From NCBI GenBank assembly GCA_947503835.1, contig CANNFM010000013.1, forward strand, positions 145,835 through 209,834: a stretch of 64,000 bases of DNA, given 5' to 3'. Origin of the DNA: an uncultured Aquimarina sp. (GTDB lineage: Bacteria; Bacteroidota; Bacteroidia; Flavobacteriales; Flavobacteriaceae). The translations under genes were made by a program, and so were the position numbers. Positions 52,020 through 61,389 of this stretch are shown one piece after another. The notes beneath the pieces are model-generated. The model saw only the letters and a program-made list of their open reading frames with translations, ran no database searches and was not told the DNA's origin. The stretch's first letter is position 1. Every line of letters starts with the position of its first letter.

Positions 52020-54383
52020 ATGAAGGTGTTAGAGCAGGATTCTCCTTTAGATATATGGATTAGTTTTTCAAAGTTTTTTGAACAGTATAGAGAGTGCCTT
52101 AAAAGTGACAATGAACTTTTAAGAAACCGTGCTGAGCATATATTGGCTGTAGCTAATGAATATCCTGAGCTAGATGAAGGTATAAAAGAAGAAAAGAGGG
52201 TAATAGAATTACTGCCTCAAATTGATCTTATTCTTGAAGATTCATTTCCTAAAGTATTACAACAGAATGAGATAAAAATAGCAACAATACCCTTTCATAA
52301 TACAGTATTAAAATCTACACAGCGTTATCAAAATATAATAAATATAGCAGGAGAAGATTTCGAACCTCAAATCAAAAACTTAGACGAAGACCATTATTAT
52401 ATAATGGGATGTAGTATGATTTTAGGAAGCTACTATGGATATAATATAGATTTTAGAAGACCTTTCTTCTATGATATCCCCGATGCAATGGGGATAATGA
52501 GGCACTATAGAATTATGTATAATGGTGATTTTATTGATATCATCAAGACCGATAAAGCCAAAGATATTACAGACGAAGATGTCGCCGAATTGTTAGATAA
52601 TTTTGATAATATTGATATCTGGAAAGAAAAATTCCCTCCTCATAGCTGGGTTTTTAAAGGCGTTGTACTGGCAAATATGTTTGATGTTACCACCGATGTT
52701 TCACTATCAGATTTTAAAACTAGTCTAATACGATATGATAAAACCAAAGGTGATTTTGTAGATAGTTTTCAAGAGATTTTTAGAGCGATATTTAATCTTC
52801 ATGAAATTAAAGTGGGTTTTTCTAATTATTATGAAGAAGACCAGATATTTGAACGTGTACCATTTAAAAACATAGACAGTTATATTCTTTATGATCAATA
52901 TTCAGATAACTGTAAAGATGCCCTTTGTAAAGGGACTTATCATTTTCTATTTGATAAATCTACCTATTTTGCTATTTCTGATGTAAAAAGATACCAAAAG
53001 TCTACTCCTCATGAGAAGATGTATAAGAATTTGGTTGCTCAAGATATTAATAGTGCAATTATTGCGCCTATAAAAAGTGAAGGGAAGTTACTAGGGATTC
53101 TTGAAATCGTATCGCCTAATGTTCAGGAGTTAAATAGTATTAATGCCAATAAATTACAAGATGTAATGCCGTATTTGGTAGATTCTGTTCTTCGTTCAAA
53201 AGCGAAAGCCGAAAATGAGTTAGAATTAATTATTCAGCAAGAATGTACTTCAATTCATCCAAGCGTTCAATGGAAATTTAGGAAAGAAGCAAGACGCTTT
53301 ATGCGCGCAATGGTTGAAGAAAAACCAGTGTCTTTTAAAGAAGTCGTTTTTGAAAATGTATACCCATTATATGGACAAATTGATATAAAAGGTTCTTCGG
53401 AAGCTCGTAATCAGGCGATCCAAAAAGATTTGGTTTTACAATTAGGAGGTATTTCTAAAGTAATAAATAAGGTATTAGAGTCTGATCCTTTACCCATTTA
53501 CGAACAACTGGAATATCGAACAAATCAATATATTAATTCGACTACAGAGCAATTACAGGTCGATAGTGAACAGAAGATTATAAACTTTATAAAAAGAGAA
53601 ATTACACCATTATTTAAACATCTTGATAAAAAAAATAATGAGCTCGATGTACTTATAAATGAATATAATCTCATGCTTGATAAAGGCATAAAAACGGTAT
53701 ATAAGCACCGTAAGGCTTATGATGAATCGGTAATGCTTATCAATAAGAAGATGGCTGCTCTATTAGATCAAAAACAAGATGAAGCTCAAGGGATGTACCC
53801 TCATTATTTTGAGCGTTTTAAGTCCGACGGAGTAGAGCATAATATGTATATAGGAGAATCAATTACAAAACAAGACAGCTTTAATAAGGTCTATTTATAC
53901 AACCTTAGATTATGGCAGTTACAGGTAATGTGCGAAATGGAAAATGCATATTATCAAATGAAAAAAGATTTACCTGTAGCTTTGGATGTAGCATCAATGG
54001 TGTTGGTGTTTAATACATCATTATCTGTGAGGTTTAGAATGGATGAGAAGCGTTTTGATGTAGATGGTACTTATAATGCAAGATACGAGGTGGTAAAAAA
54101 GCGAGTTGATAAGTCTATGATAAAAGGCACAGATCAGCGAGTTACCGAAAAAGGCAAATTGGTTATTATATATTCTCAACGATCTGATGAAGTAGAATAT
54201 ATCAAATACCTAAACTTCTTACAGTCTAAGAATTATTTAGAAGATGAGATCGAAGTCGTAGAGCTAGATGATCTGCAGGGAGTTACAGGACTTAAGGCAC
54301 TTCGTGTAAATATTTTGTATCACAAAAATGAACAAGATAAAGAGTTTTATACATACGAAGATCTTATGAAAGAACTCAATTAA
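52020..54383 (+). CDS. Large GAF-domain protein of unknown function
   Basis: 787 residues, soluble, no signal peptide. A GAF-like region lies near residues 250-400 (FRAIFNLHEIKVGFSN, then YFAISDVKRYQ, then SAIIAPIKSEGKLLGILEIVS, the typical end of a GAF). The rest is helical, with a coiled region about 500-590 (YRTNQYINSTTEQLQVDSEQ), and the end VEYIKYLNFLQSKNYLEDEIEVVELDDLQGV resembles a small domain I do not recognise. No kinase, cyclase or DNA-binding output is visible. It ends 48 bases from the convergent HD-PycTM gene. GAF domains bind small ligands such as cyclic nucleotides; any ligand here is unknown. Confidence 0.75.
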   Translation: MKVLEQDSPLDIWISFSKFFEQYRECLKSDNELLRNRAEHILAVANEYPELDEGIKEEKRVIELLPQIDLILEDSFPKVLQQNEIKIATIPFHNTVLKSTQRYQNIINIAGEDFEPQIKNLDEDHYYIMGCSMILGSYYGYNIDFRRPFFYDIPDAMGIMRHYRIMYNGDFIDIIKTDKAKDITDEDVAELLDNFDNIDIWKEKFPPHSWVFKGVVLANMFDVTTDVSLSDFKTSLIRYDKTKGDFVDSFQEIFRAIFNLHEIKVGFSNYYEEDQIFERVPFKNIDSYILYDQYSDNCKDALCKGTYHFLFDKSTYFAISDVKRYQKSTPHEKMYKNLVAQDINSAIIAPIKSEGKLLGILEIVSPNVQELNSINANKLQDVMPYLVDSVLRSKAKAENELELIIQQECTSIHPSVQWKFRKEARRFMRAMVEEKPVSFKEVVFENVYPLYGQIDIKGSSEARNQAIQKDLVLQLGGISKVINKVLESDPLPIYEQLEYRTNQYINSTTEQLQVDSEQKIINFIKREITPLFKHLDKKNNELDVLINEYNLMLDKGIKTVYKHRKAYDESVMLINKKMAALLDQKQDEAQGMYPHYFERFKSDGVEHNMYIGESITKQDSFNKVYLYNLRLWQLQVMCEMENAYYQMKKDLPVALDVASMVLVFNTSLSVRFRMDEKRFDVDGTYNARYEVVKKRVDKSMIKGTDQRVTEKGKLVIIYSQRSDEVEYIKYLNFLQSKNYLEDEIEVVELDDLQGVTGLKALRVNILYHKNEQDKEFYTYEDLMKELN

Positions 54384-54431
54384 GTAAAAACGTGTCCCGC
54401 TGAAGAGTGGAAACCCAACTATTTCTAAGTA

Positions 54432-55601
54432 CTATTGTAGCGTGCTAAAGGCAATAGCAAAAGAAATCACAGACGAAACAATTCCTATGATAAAGACGGT
54501 GTACGTAATTCTTAATATTTTATACTTTCTATGTAATACCTTACCTAGAAAATACAAATCTTTTATCATCGTATCATAGATGTAATCTTTATCATCCATT
54601 AGCTCATGCATAGCCCATTTGTATTCATCTAATGGCATTTTGTGAAAATTTCCAAAGAACAATAAATTTACTTTTTTCTCTTCAATTTCTTTTCTGGTAA
54701 ATTCACCACTTGTAACATTAGGCCTTGTCGCTAATACCGATAATACGATAGATATGATACTAAATATTAAAAAAATCAAAGTGGGATAGATTAGATATTG
54801 ATTAGATGGATTATCTAATTTAGGAATCAAATTTGATAAAGCCAGTGATATGATAATTGCGTTTACAGAAAGGAGTATGTTGGCCTTTGTGTCTGCTATA
54901 TCACTCAATTTTAGATGATTCCTTAAGGTAACTCTAAATAGAGTTTGTATTCCTTTTTCTGGGCTTTCTTCTTTCTCTTTTTCCTTTCTCTTTTTCTTTT
55001 CTTTCTTTATTCTAGAAAGCTCCTTGAGCATTTTGGCTAAATTTTCTTCTTTTTTTGGACCCCACTTTTCTTTAGCATAATCAGTATAATAACGATGCTT
55101 GTTCTGAAATAAATCTATATTCGCTTTAAGCCATTGCACAGTATTTAAATCCTTAACATCATTTAATTTAAATTCTTTTCTTAAAAGCTCACTAGTCTCA
55201 CCATAGTAATCTTTTGCAAAATGAGAAGCATCCGCATCTCTAATAATCTCTTCCATTTGGTCAACGGGCTCATGCTCCATTTTGGTTGCCATAATCTGTT
55301 TAGAAACCTTATCGATAATAGTTTTAGGAGCGTTTTGCTTTGATAAAAAATCTTTAGCAATCTCTACACTAAGTTCTTCATGATTTTTAGAGCTTTTTGA
55401 GTACCCTGTATCGTGTAGTAAGGCCGTTAATAATAAAACTTCTTTATCTTCATTAGCGATATTGATGCTATCAATAATTTCTTTTGTACTTTTAAATACT
55501 CTTTTGGTGTGGTCGTGATTATGATACATACATGAGTTCGGAAGTTCTTTTTCAAAAAGCTCCGAAACAAAGTGTTCTGTTTTTTCTAATAGGGAAGACA
55601 T
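54432..55601 (-). CDS. HD hydrolase fused to Pycsar-effector (PycTM) membrane domain
   Basis: Start at MSSLLEKTEHFVSELFE; an upstream ATG adds 19 residues and would overlap the divergent gene region. Residues about 10-130 are an HD phosphohydrolase domain with all key residues: H27/H29, HD at 63-64 (LLHDTGYS), and D122 (RDADASHF). A Lys/Glu-rich linker (about 195-215) leads to a membrane domain with three hydrophobic segments: NILLSVNAIIISLALS after the motif SDIADTKA, a second at about 270-290, and a last at about 363-386. This second half matches the Pycsar effector family (PycTM, DUF5706), which opens membrane damage on cCMP or cUMP binding. No cyclase lies nearby. The HD half could break down the signal (inference). 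Confidence 0.82.
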   Translation of the reverse strand: MSSLLEKTEHFVSELFEKELPNSCMYHNHDHTKRVFKSTKEIIDSINIANEDKEVLLLTALLHDTGYSKSSKNHEELSVEIAKDFLSKQNAPKTIIDKVSKQIMATKMEHEPVDQMEEIIRDADASHFAKDYYGETSELLRKEFKLNDVKDLNTVQWLKANIDLFQNKHRYYTDYAKEKWGPKKEENLAKMLKELSRIKKEKKKRKEKEKEESPEKGIQTLFRVTLRNHLKLSDIADTKANILLSVNAIIISLALSNLIPKLDNPSNQYLIYPTLIFLIFSIISIVLSVLATRPNVTSGEFTRKEIEEKKVNLLFFGNFHKMPLDEYKWAMHELMDDKDYIYDTMIKDLYFLGKVLHRKYKILRITYTVFIIGIVSSVISFAIAFSTLQ

Positions 55602-55657
55602 ATTTGTTAGTTTTCGGTAACCAAAATAATTAAAAAAAAGAGATTGTACTCCAAACA

Positions 55658-58600
55658 ATGAATAAATATAATAAGATTCTAATTATTTGCGCTGCATTAC
55701 TAATAAGTTCATGCGCTACATACTCTCCTAAGTATAAAGTCGAAAATTTTACTACATCATTACCTGCAAAACAAATTGATAAAACATTTTATCTAGTGGG
55801 AGATGCAGGTTATGCTAAATTAAACGAGAGCACAGAGGGGCTAACGATTCTTGAAAAAGTAATTGATACCGCTCAAACTAAAGAGGATTACTTGATTTTT
55901 TTGGGAGATAATATTTACCCAAAAGGAATGCCTGTAGATGAATCTTCAGAAAGAGCTCTGTCTGAACATAGGATTAATGCTCAAATAAACTCTGTAAAAG
56001 GTTTTGAAGGTAATGTTGTTTTCATCCCAGGGAATCATGATTGGTATAATAATGGAGTAGTAGGGCTAAAGAGAGAAGAAAAGTACGTCAACCAAAAATT
56101 AGGTAAAAAAGAATCTTTTTTGCCCTCTAAGGGATGTCCTATAGAAAGTGTTAAGATTAATAATAAGGTACATTTATTGATTTTAGATTCTCAATGGTAT
56201 TTAGCCAATTGGGACAAAAATCCTACAATTAATGATGATTGCGAAATCAAGACTAGAGAAAAATTCTTTCAGGAGATCGAAGGAGAATTCAAGAAACATA
56301 GTAAAAAGACGATTGTGGTAGCCATGCACCACCCCATGTTTACTAACGGTCCTCACGGTGGGAAATATAGTTTTGATAAGCATATTTTTCCTTCAAAGAA
56401 GAAAATACCACTTCCAATATTGGGGACATTGGCAGTTCAAATCCGTTCGCAAGGAGGGGTTACTGCACAAGATATATCCAATACACATTACAACCGATTT
56501 ATGAGAAGATTATCTACCATTGCAAGAGGTGTAGATAGGGTAGTTTTCACATCGGGTCACGAACATTCTTTGCAGTATATTGATGATGATGGATTAAAAC
56601 AAATTATTTCTGGCTCTGCATCTAAAGTCTCATCTGCCTCCTTAGGTAAAGATGGATTGTTCTCGTATCCCGGGCAGGGGTTTGCTGTACTGGATGTGTT
56701 TACAGATGGATCTTCAAATGTGCGCTACTACGGTAGTGAAAATGGGACTCCAAAACTAGTATATCAAACTGAAGTACACTCAAAAGAGAAAGAATATGAT
56801 TTTAGTGGGGTTGCTTCCTCTTTTGATAGCGAAGCCTCTGCTTCAATCTATAAAAAGGAAGAAGTTCAAAAGTCAGGATTTCATAGACTACTGTGGGGTG
56901 ATCATTATAGAAATGTATATGGAAAAGATATTAAAGTACCCGTAGCTACCTTAGATACTTTAATGGGAGGTTTTACAATCGACAGACAAGGAGGCGGGCA
57001 GGTAACCAGGTCTTTGCGTCTTGTTGATAGTTTGGGCAGGCAGTATAGCCTAAAAGCAATGCGTAAGAGTGTTACACAGTTTTTACAAAAAGGAGCGTTT
57101 AAGTATACTTACGTCGATGATGATTTTGATGATACCGTAACAGAAAGTGTGCTTTCTGATTTTTATACCTCTAGCTATCCATATGCGTTTTTAGCGGTTG
57201 GTGGTTTAGCCGATGCTATTGGAGTGTACCATACAAATCCTAAACTATACTATATCCCTAAACATCCAGCATTGGGTAAATACAATGAAAATTTTGGTGA
57301 TGAAATCTATTTTTTAGAAGAAAGGCCGATGAAAGAACATGATCAGGAAGTTTCATTTGGAAAACCGGACGATATCGAGAGTACAGATGATTTGTTGAGT
57401 AAATTGAGAGAAGATGAAGAGTATCAGGTAGATGAAAAGAGTTATATAAGAGCCAGATTATTTGATATGATTCTTGGGGATTGGGATCGTCATCCAGATC
57501 AATGGAGGTGGTCGCAATTTAATACCGAAAATGGTAAAATATACAGACCAATACCCAGAGATCGAGATCAGGTGTTTTGTAATTATGATGGTGCAATTCT
57601 TAGTGTTTTAAAATTTGTATCTCCCTTATCCCGTAAGTTTCAGGTATATGATGATGAGCTTAAAAAAGTTAGATGGATAAATCTGTCAGGAATGCGACTG
57701 GATAAAGCATTGATTCAAAATGCTGGAAAGGAAACATGGTTAGAACAAGCTAAGCATATTAAAGAGAATCTTTCCGATGTCGATATAGAAGAAGCGTTTA
57801 GTAGCATTCCTATTGAGCTTCAGGATGATACCATCGAAAAAATCAAAGGATTTCTTAAAGCGCGTAGAGATATAATAGAAGATATTGCCGATCGCTATGC
57901 TACATATCTTTCTAAGTATGTCATTATTAAAGGAACGGATAAAGATGATCTCTTTGAAATTACAAGAGAAGATAATAAGACAACAATCAAAGTTTCCAGA
58001 ATTAAAGATGGTGAACCCGAAATACCTTATATCGATACTGAATTTAATTCAAAAGAAACAAAAGAAATTTGGGTGTATGGATTGGACGATGATGATGAGT
58101 TTGTTGTAAATGGGAAAGGTAAAAATCCAATTAGAATTAAAATTGTAGGGGGGCAAAATAATGACGTCTATACCATAGAGAACGGAAGGAAAGTTAAAGT
58201 ATATGATCATAAATCTAAGCCTAATACTATAAAGAAAAAAGGAGGAGCAAAGTTTAGGTTTAGCAATATCTATAATTATAACATCTATGATTATAATAAG
58301 TTTATCAATAAAACCAATGTGATTGCTCCTTTTGTCGGTTTTAACCCCGATGATGGACTTAATGTAAATCTTACTGATACATATACCGTATACGGATTTA
58401 AAAATGACCCATACCATAGCAAGCATAGATTTAGTGCTGCCTATTATTTTCAGACAGAAGGGTATGATATGTCGTATTCTGGTGAGTTTATGAATGCATT
58501 TGGCAATTGGAATTTTTTATTAAATGGAAAATATACTAGCGAAAATTTTGCTCAGAACTTTTTTGGGTTTGGCAATAGTACTACTAATGAAGATGATGAG

Positions 58601-59362
58601 CTAGGCCTGGATTATAATCGAGTAAAGATTGGTACATGGGCATTAGGTCTTGGGATTTCTAAGAACGGTAATTATGGTTCTGAGTTTTCTCTGAAAGCCA
58701 ATTTCGAAGGAATTGAAGTGCAGGATACTCCTAATAGAATTATAACTTCAGAATTTGATTTTTTAACAGCAGATCCGGACTTTTTTGAAAGAAAGTTTTT
58801 TACAAATTTTGATGTGCACTACAAGTTCGAAAGTTATGATAATGCTATAAACCCAACACGAGGAATGCTGTTTAGTGTTCAAACCGGAGCAAGAATGAAT
58901 GTAGAAGATACCGATAGAACTTATGGGTATATTATTCCTAAACTTGGTTTTTATAATGCAATAACCAGAAATAGGAAAGTGGTGCTTAAAACAGACGTAA
59001 TAGCACAAGTAAACATTGGCGATGGTTTCGAGTTTTATCAAGGAGCCTCCTTAGGTGGGTTTAACGGATTAAGAGGATACAGAGAAGAACGTTTTACCGG
59101 AGAAAGTGCATTAGCATTTAGTGGAGATCTACGATATAGTTTTAATAAGTTTAAAACCGGTTTATTGCCATTACAAATTGGGATATTTGGTGGGTATGAT
59201 ATCGGTAGAGTTTGGTATGATGATGAGGACTCAGATACATGGCATGATTCTGTTGGTGGTGGACTGTGGATTAATGCCGTAGATACTATAGGCGGGCAAT
59301 TGGGATTATTTAATAGTGATGATGGATTACGATTTACGTTTGGTTTTGGATTAGATTTTTAG
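55658..59362 (+). CDS. Metallophosphoesterase / kinase-like / outer-membrane barrel fusion lipoprotein
   Basis: 1234 residues. Lipobox ISSC at residue 19. Residues 45-365 are a calcineurin-type metallophosphoesterase with GDAG (48-51), GDN (83-85), GNHDW (125-129), HHP (224-226) and GHEH (300-303). Residues about 410-760 are a second domain with YSLKAMRK (463-470), ILGDWDRHPDQW (605-616) and PRDRD (633-637); its order of Lys, DRH and DRD recalls atypical protein kinases such as Fam20/HipA/CotH types, but the assignment is mine. From about 870 a Tyr/Phe/Gly-rich strand region ending GGFNGLRGYREERFTGE matches the Omp85/BamA surface-antigen barrel. Likely outer-membrane located. Function unknown. 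Divergent from the HD-PycTM gene by 56 bases. Confidence 0.8.
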   Translation: MNKYNKILIICAALLISSCATYSPKYKVENFTTSLPAKQIDKTFYLVGDAGYAKLNESTEGLTILEKVIDTAQTKEDYLIFLGDNIYPKGMPVDESSERALSEHRINAQINSVKGFEGNVVFIPGNHDWYNNGVVGLKREEKYVNQKLGKKESFLPSKGCPIESVKINNKVHLLILDSQWYLANWDKNPTINDDCEIKTREKFFQEIEGEFKKHSKKTIVVAMHHPMFTNGPHGGKYSFDKHIFPSKKKIPLPILGTLAVQIRSQGGVTAQDISNTHYNRFMRRLSTIARGVDRVVFTSGHEHSLQYIDDDGLKQIISGSASKVSSASLGKDGLFSYPGQGFAVLDVFTDGSSNVRYYGSENGTPKLVYQTEVHSKEKEYDFSGVASSFDSEASASIYKKEEVQKSGFHRLLWGDHYRNVYGKDIKVPVATLDTLMGGFTIDRQGGGQVTRSLRLVDSLGRQYSLKAMRKSVTQFLQKGAFKYTYVDDDFDDTVTESVLSDFYTSSYPYAFLAVGGLADAIGVYHTNPKLYYIPKHPALGKYNENFGDEIYFLEERPMKEHDQEVSFGKPDDIESTDDLLSKLREDEEYQVDEKSYIRARLFDMILGDWDRHPDQWRWSQFNTENGKIYRPIPRDRDQVFCNYDGAILSVLKFVSPLSRKFQVYDDELKKVRWINLSGMRLDKALIQNAGKETWLEQAKHIKENLSDVDIEEAFSSIPIELQDDTIEKIKGFLKARRDIIEDIADRYATYLSKYVIIKGTDKDDLFEITREDNKTTIKVSRIKDGEPEIPYIDTEFNSKETKEIWVYGLDDDDEFVVNGKGKNPIRIKIVGGQNNDVYTIENGRKVKVYDHKSKPNTIKKKGGAKFRFSNIYNYNIYDYNKFINKTNVIAPFVGFNPDDGLNVNLTDTYTVYGFKNDPYHSKHRFSAAYYFQTEGYDMSYSGEFMNAFGNWNFLLNGKYTSENFAQNFFGFGNSTTNEDDELGLDYNRVKIGTWALGLGISKNGNYGSEFSLKANFEGIEVQDTPNRIITSEFDFLTADPDFFERKFFTNFDVHYKFESYDNAINPTRGMLFSVQTGARMNVEDTDRTYGYIIPKLGFYNAITRNRKVVLKTDVIAQVNIGDGFEFYQGASLGGFNGLRGYREERFTGESALAFSGDLRYSFNKFKTGLLPLQIGIFGGYDIGRVWYDDEDSDTWHDSVGGGLWINAVDTIGGQLGLFNSDDGLRFTFGFGLDF

Positions 59363-59368
59363 AACATA

Positions 59369-60247
59369 CTATTGATCAAATCGATATTCGTAAAGGCCAG
59401 CCTTTTTATGTTTCATTTTTTCATCTGTTATATAAAGAGTAGAATCATTTTTAAAGCAGATACCTTCTTTTTGCGAATAATGATTCAATTTTATCTTTTC
59501 AATACTACTATCAAATAGATTGTCCTGTGTAAAATCTGAAAGTACAAATAGTTTATTATAGGTCAATAAGACTATTTTGTTTCTACTTTGATTTATCGTT
59601 GCTCCTGTTATAAAACAATCATCGGGGTCATCACAAGTATTGTATGATCCGATCAATTGAGCTTCATGTTTACCAGCTAATGCAGGTAGTTTATATAATT
59701 TAGTGGTGCCTGTAAATTTAGAACTCCGGTTCTTTGTGAATAAATATAAACTTCCATTTAAATATATAAAAGCTTCTACATCAAAGTTGAAGTTCTTTTT
59801 CTTAGGAGGAAATTTATGTTGATCCTCAAAGACGAATTCAATTTTAGATACAGAAATAGAATCAGATAAAACTCCCGAAACTTTATAGATCCTTAGATCT
59901 TTTCGATCATTGTAATTGTTCCCAAAATCACCGATATAGATATTATTTTCCTGATCATAAGCCAAATCTTCCCAATCAATATTTTTAGCTCCTTTGATTT
60001 TGATTTTCTTTACAATTTTACCTTCATCACTTATAGCAAATAAGGTGTTATCATTGCCAGAATCGTTTATAGCATATAATCTATCATTAGCTAACTTAGC
60101 TATACCTGATATTTCATGAACGGCGTTTGGTAGCGCATGAATTTTAATAAAACTATTTGATTCATTCTTTTGACAACTAACGGTAATAGTTATCAAAAGA
60201 ATGAGAAAAGTAAGTTTCGATATTTTAATTTCTTTGATTCCAGGCAT
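59369..60247 (-). CDS. Beta-propeller lipoprotein of unknown function
   Basis: 292 residues. Signal peptide with lipobox (ITITVSC). The mature part has repeating strands (EISGIAKLANDRLYAINDSGNDN, NIDWEDLAYDQENNIYIGDFGNN, DVEAFIYLNGSLYLFTKNR, GATINQSRNKIVLLTYNKLF, KEGICFKNDSTLYITDE), which suggests a propeller with SdiA-regulated or phytase-like resemblance; I do not claim a function. Only one start gives a signal peptide; it overlaps the upstream dps gene by 23 bases, so the two are co-transcribed. Confidence 0.75.
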   Translation of the reverse strand: MPGIKEIKISKLTFLILLITITVSCQKNESNSFIKIHALPNAVHEISGIAKLANDRLYAINDSGNDNTLFAISDEGKIVKKIKIKGAKNIDWEDLAYDQENNIYIGDFGNNYNDRKDLRIYKVSGVLSDSISVSKIEFVFEDQHKFPPKKKNFNFDVEAFIYLNGSLYLFTKNRSSKFTGTTKLYKLPALAGKHEAQLIGSYNTCDDPDDCFITGATINQSRNKIVLLTYNKLFVLSDFTQDNLFDSSIEKIKLNHYSQKEGICFKNDSTLYITDEKMKHKKAGLYEYRFDQ

Positions 60248-60677
60248 TAAGCATCCAACTGGTTTTTTCTAGTTCTCCAATATAAGTTCCTGTTATATCA
60301 AGTGTTCCATCATCTTTAGCATCTTCTGCTTTTTCAGTTACTTTTTTTAACTGACTCAAAAGAATATCATGATCTTCCAAAATTGCAGAAACCATTTCAT
60401 GATCTATAAGATTGGTCTCAGATTCTTTAATGCTGGAATTATTTATATACGAACTATAATTACTAAACGGTTTTGCTCTAAGCGTTAATATTCTTTCTGC
60501 AATTTCGTCAATTTTTAGCTTTGCATCTTCATAAAGTTCTTCAAATTTGAGATGTAACTCAAAAAAATGTGAACCCGTTATGTTCCAATGAAAATTTCTA
60601 AGCTTTTGATAGTACATATGATAATCTGCTAAAAGGATATTTAAACTTGCGATCGTTTCTTTATTTGAATAAGTCAT
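60225..60677 (-). CDS. dps: Dps-family ferritin
   Basis: 150 residues: LNILLADYHMYYQKLRNFHWNITG with the ferroxidase His in NFHWN, FFELHLKFEELYEDAKLKIDEIAERIL with the Asp/Glu metal ligands, and a helical second half. Dps forms twelve-subunit shells that oxidise and store iron with hydrogen peroxide and protect DNA. A short member without an N-terminal DNA-binding tail. Overlaps the propeller gene by 23 bases. Confidence 0.92.
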   Translation of the reverse strand: MTYSNKETIASLNILLADYHMYYQKLRNFHWNITGSHFFELHLKFEELYEDAKLKIDEIAERILTLRAKPFSNYSSYINNSSIKESETNLIDHEMVSAILEDHDILLSQLKKVTEKAEDAKDDGTLDITGTYIGELEKTSWMLNAWNQRN

Positions 60678-60709
60678 AGTTTTTGTTTATTGATTTTTAA
60701 TTTTCAATA

Positions 60710-60717
60710 CAAAAATA
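60710..60717 (-). promoter_or_regulatory. TAnnTTTG box of dps
   Basis: TATTTTTG on the minus strand, about 32 bases before the start codon; -33 element weak. Confidence 0.5.
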
Positions 60718-60771
60718 CTATAATTATAATGTTGATTATTCTAGTTGCGATAGTTTGTTTTAATAGAGGTA

Positions 60772-61326
60772 TTATGGTAATCGATTCTTAATTTGGGTAA
60801 GAATAAAAGCATAATATGCTTTATCATGGGGTACGTATTCTTTGTTGCGTATTGAATCTTTGAGAATACTTTTTACGGTGCCAATTCCAAGTAAAGAAAC
60901 ATCCGAAACTTCTTCCTCCTGAAGAGTGAATGTTTCAACAGAGGTATTTAATTTTGATACATAGATATAATGAAACTCGTTATCAAACAAATCAGGAGCA
61001 GGAATCTTTTCACCTAAACGTATTCCAATAAACTCTAGATCATCTTTTGTGACGGTAAGACCGATCTCTTCATGAATTTCTCTAATTGCAGAATCTTCTG
61101 GTGATTCTCCGGTACCAATATGACCAGCCACAGAAACATCCCATAAACCAGGAAAAGTATCCTTGTCATCTGCCCGTTTCTGAAACAAAATTTGACCATC
61201 TAAAGTATAAAACCAGATATGAACACTAGCATGATAGAGTCCTAATGTATGTGCTTCAGATTTAAGTCGAATCTCGCCAGTAGGTTCTCCCGCCTTGTCT
61301 AATATGTCTATAAGTTCATCTGCCAT
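60772..61326 (-). CDS. NUDIX hydrolase, Idi-like
   Basis: 184 residues with the NUDIX box GTGESPEDSAIREIHEEIGL near residues 73-92 and the preceding FQKRADDKDTFPGLWDVSVAGHI. The N-terminus ELIDILDKAGEPTGE and the overall length resemble the isopentenyl-diphosphate isomerase type 1 / YfcD group. It probably hydrolyses a nucleotide or sugar diphosphate; the substrate is unknown. Confidence 0.87.
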   Translation of the reverse strand: MADELIDILDKAGEPTGEIRLKSEAHTLGLYHASVHIWFYTLDGQILFQKRADDKDTFPGLWDVSVAGHIGTGESPEDSAIREIHEEIGLTVTKDDLEFIGIRLGEKIPAPDLFDNEFHYIYVSKLNTSVETFTLQEEEVSDVSLLGIGTVKSILKDSIRNKEYVPHDKAYYAFILTQIKNRLP

Positions 61327-61330
61327 GTTT

Positions 61331-61366
61331 TAAAAATAAAAAATCCTGCTCGGATAAGCAGGATTT
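61331..61366 (-). terminator. Terminator after the M42 peptidase gene
   Basis: AAATCCTGCT pairs with AGCAGGATTT around a 6-base loop; on the minus strand a T-rich tail follows. It separates the peptidase from the NUDIX gene. Confidence 0.85.
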
Positions 61367-61389
61367 ACATATAAAATTAATGAATATGT

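Noticed and set aside
54432..55601. A complete Pycsar or CBASS defence system
   Set aside because: No cyclase or second effector lies within several kilobases on either side; only the effector-like fusion is present.
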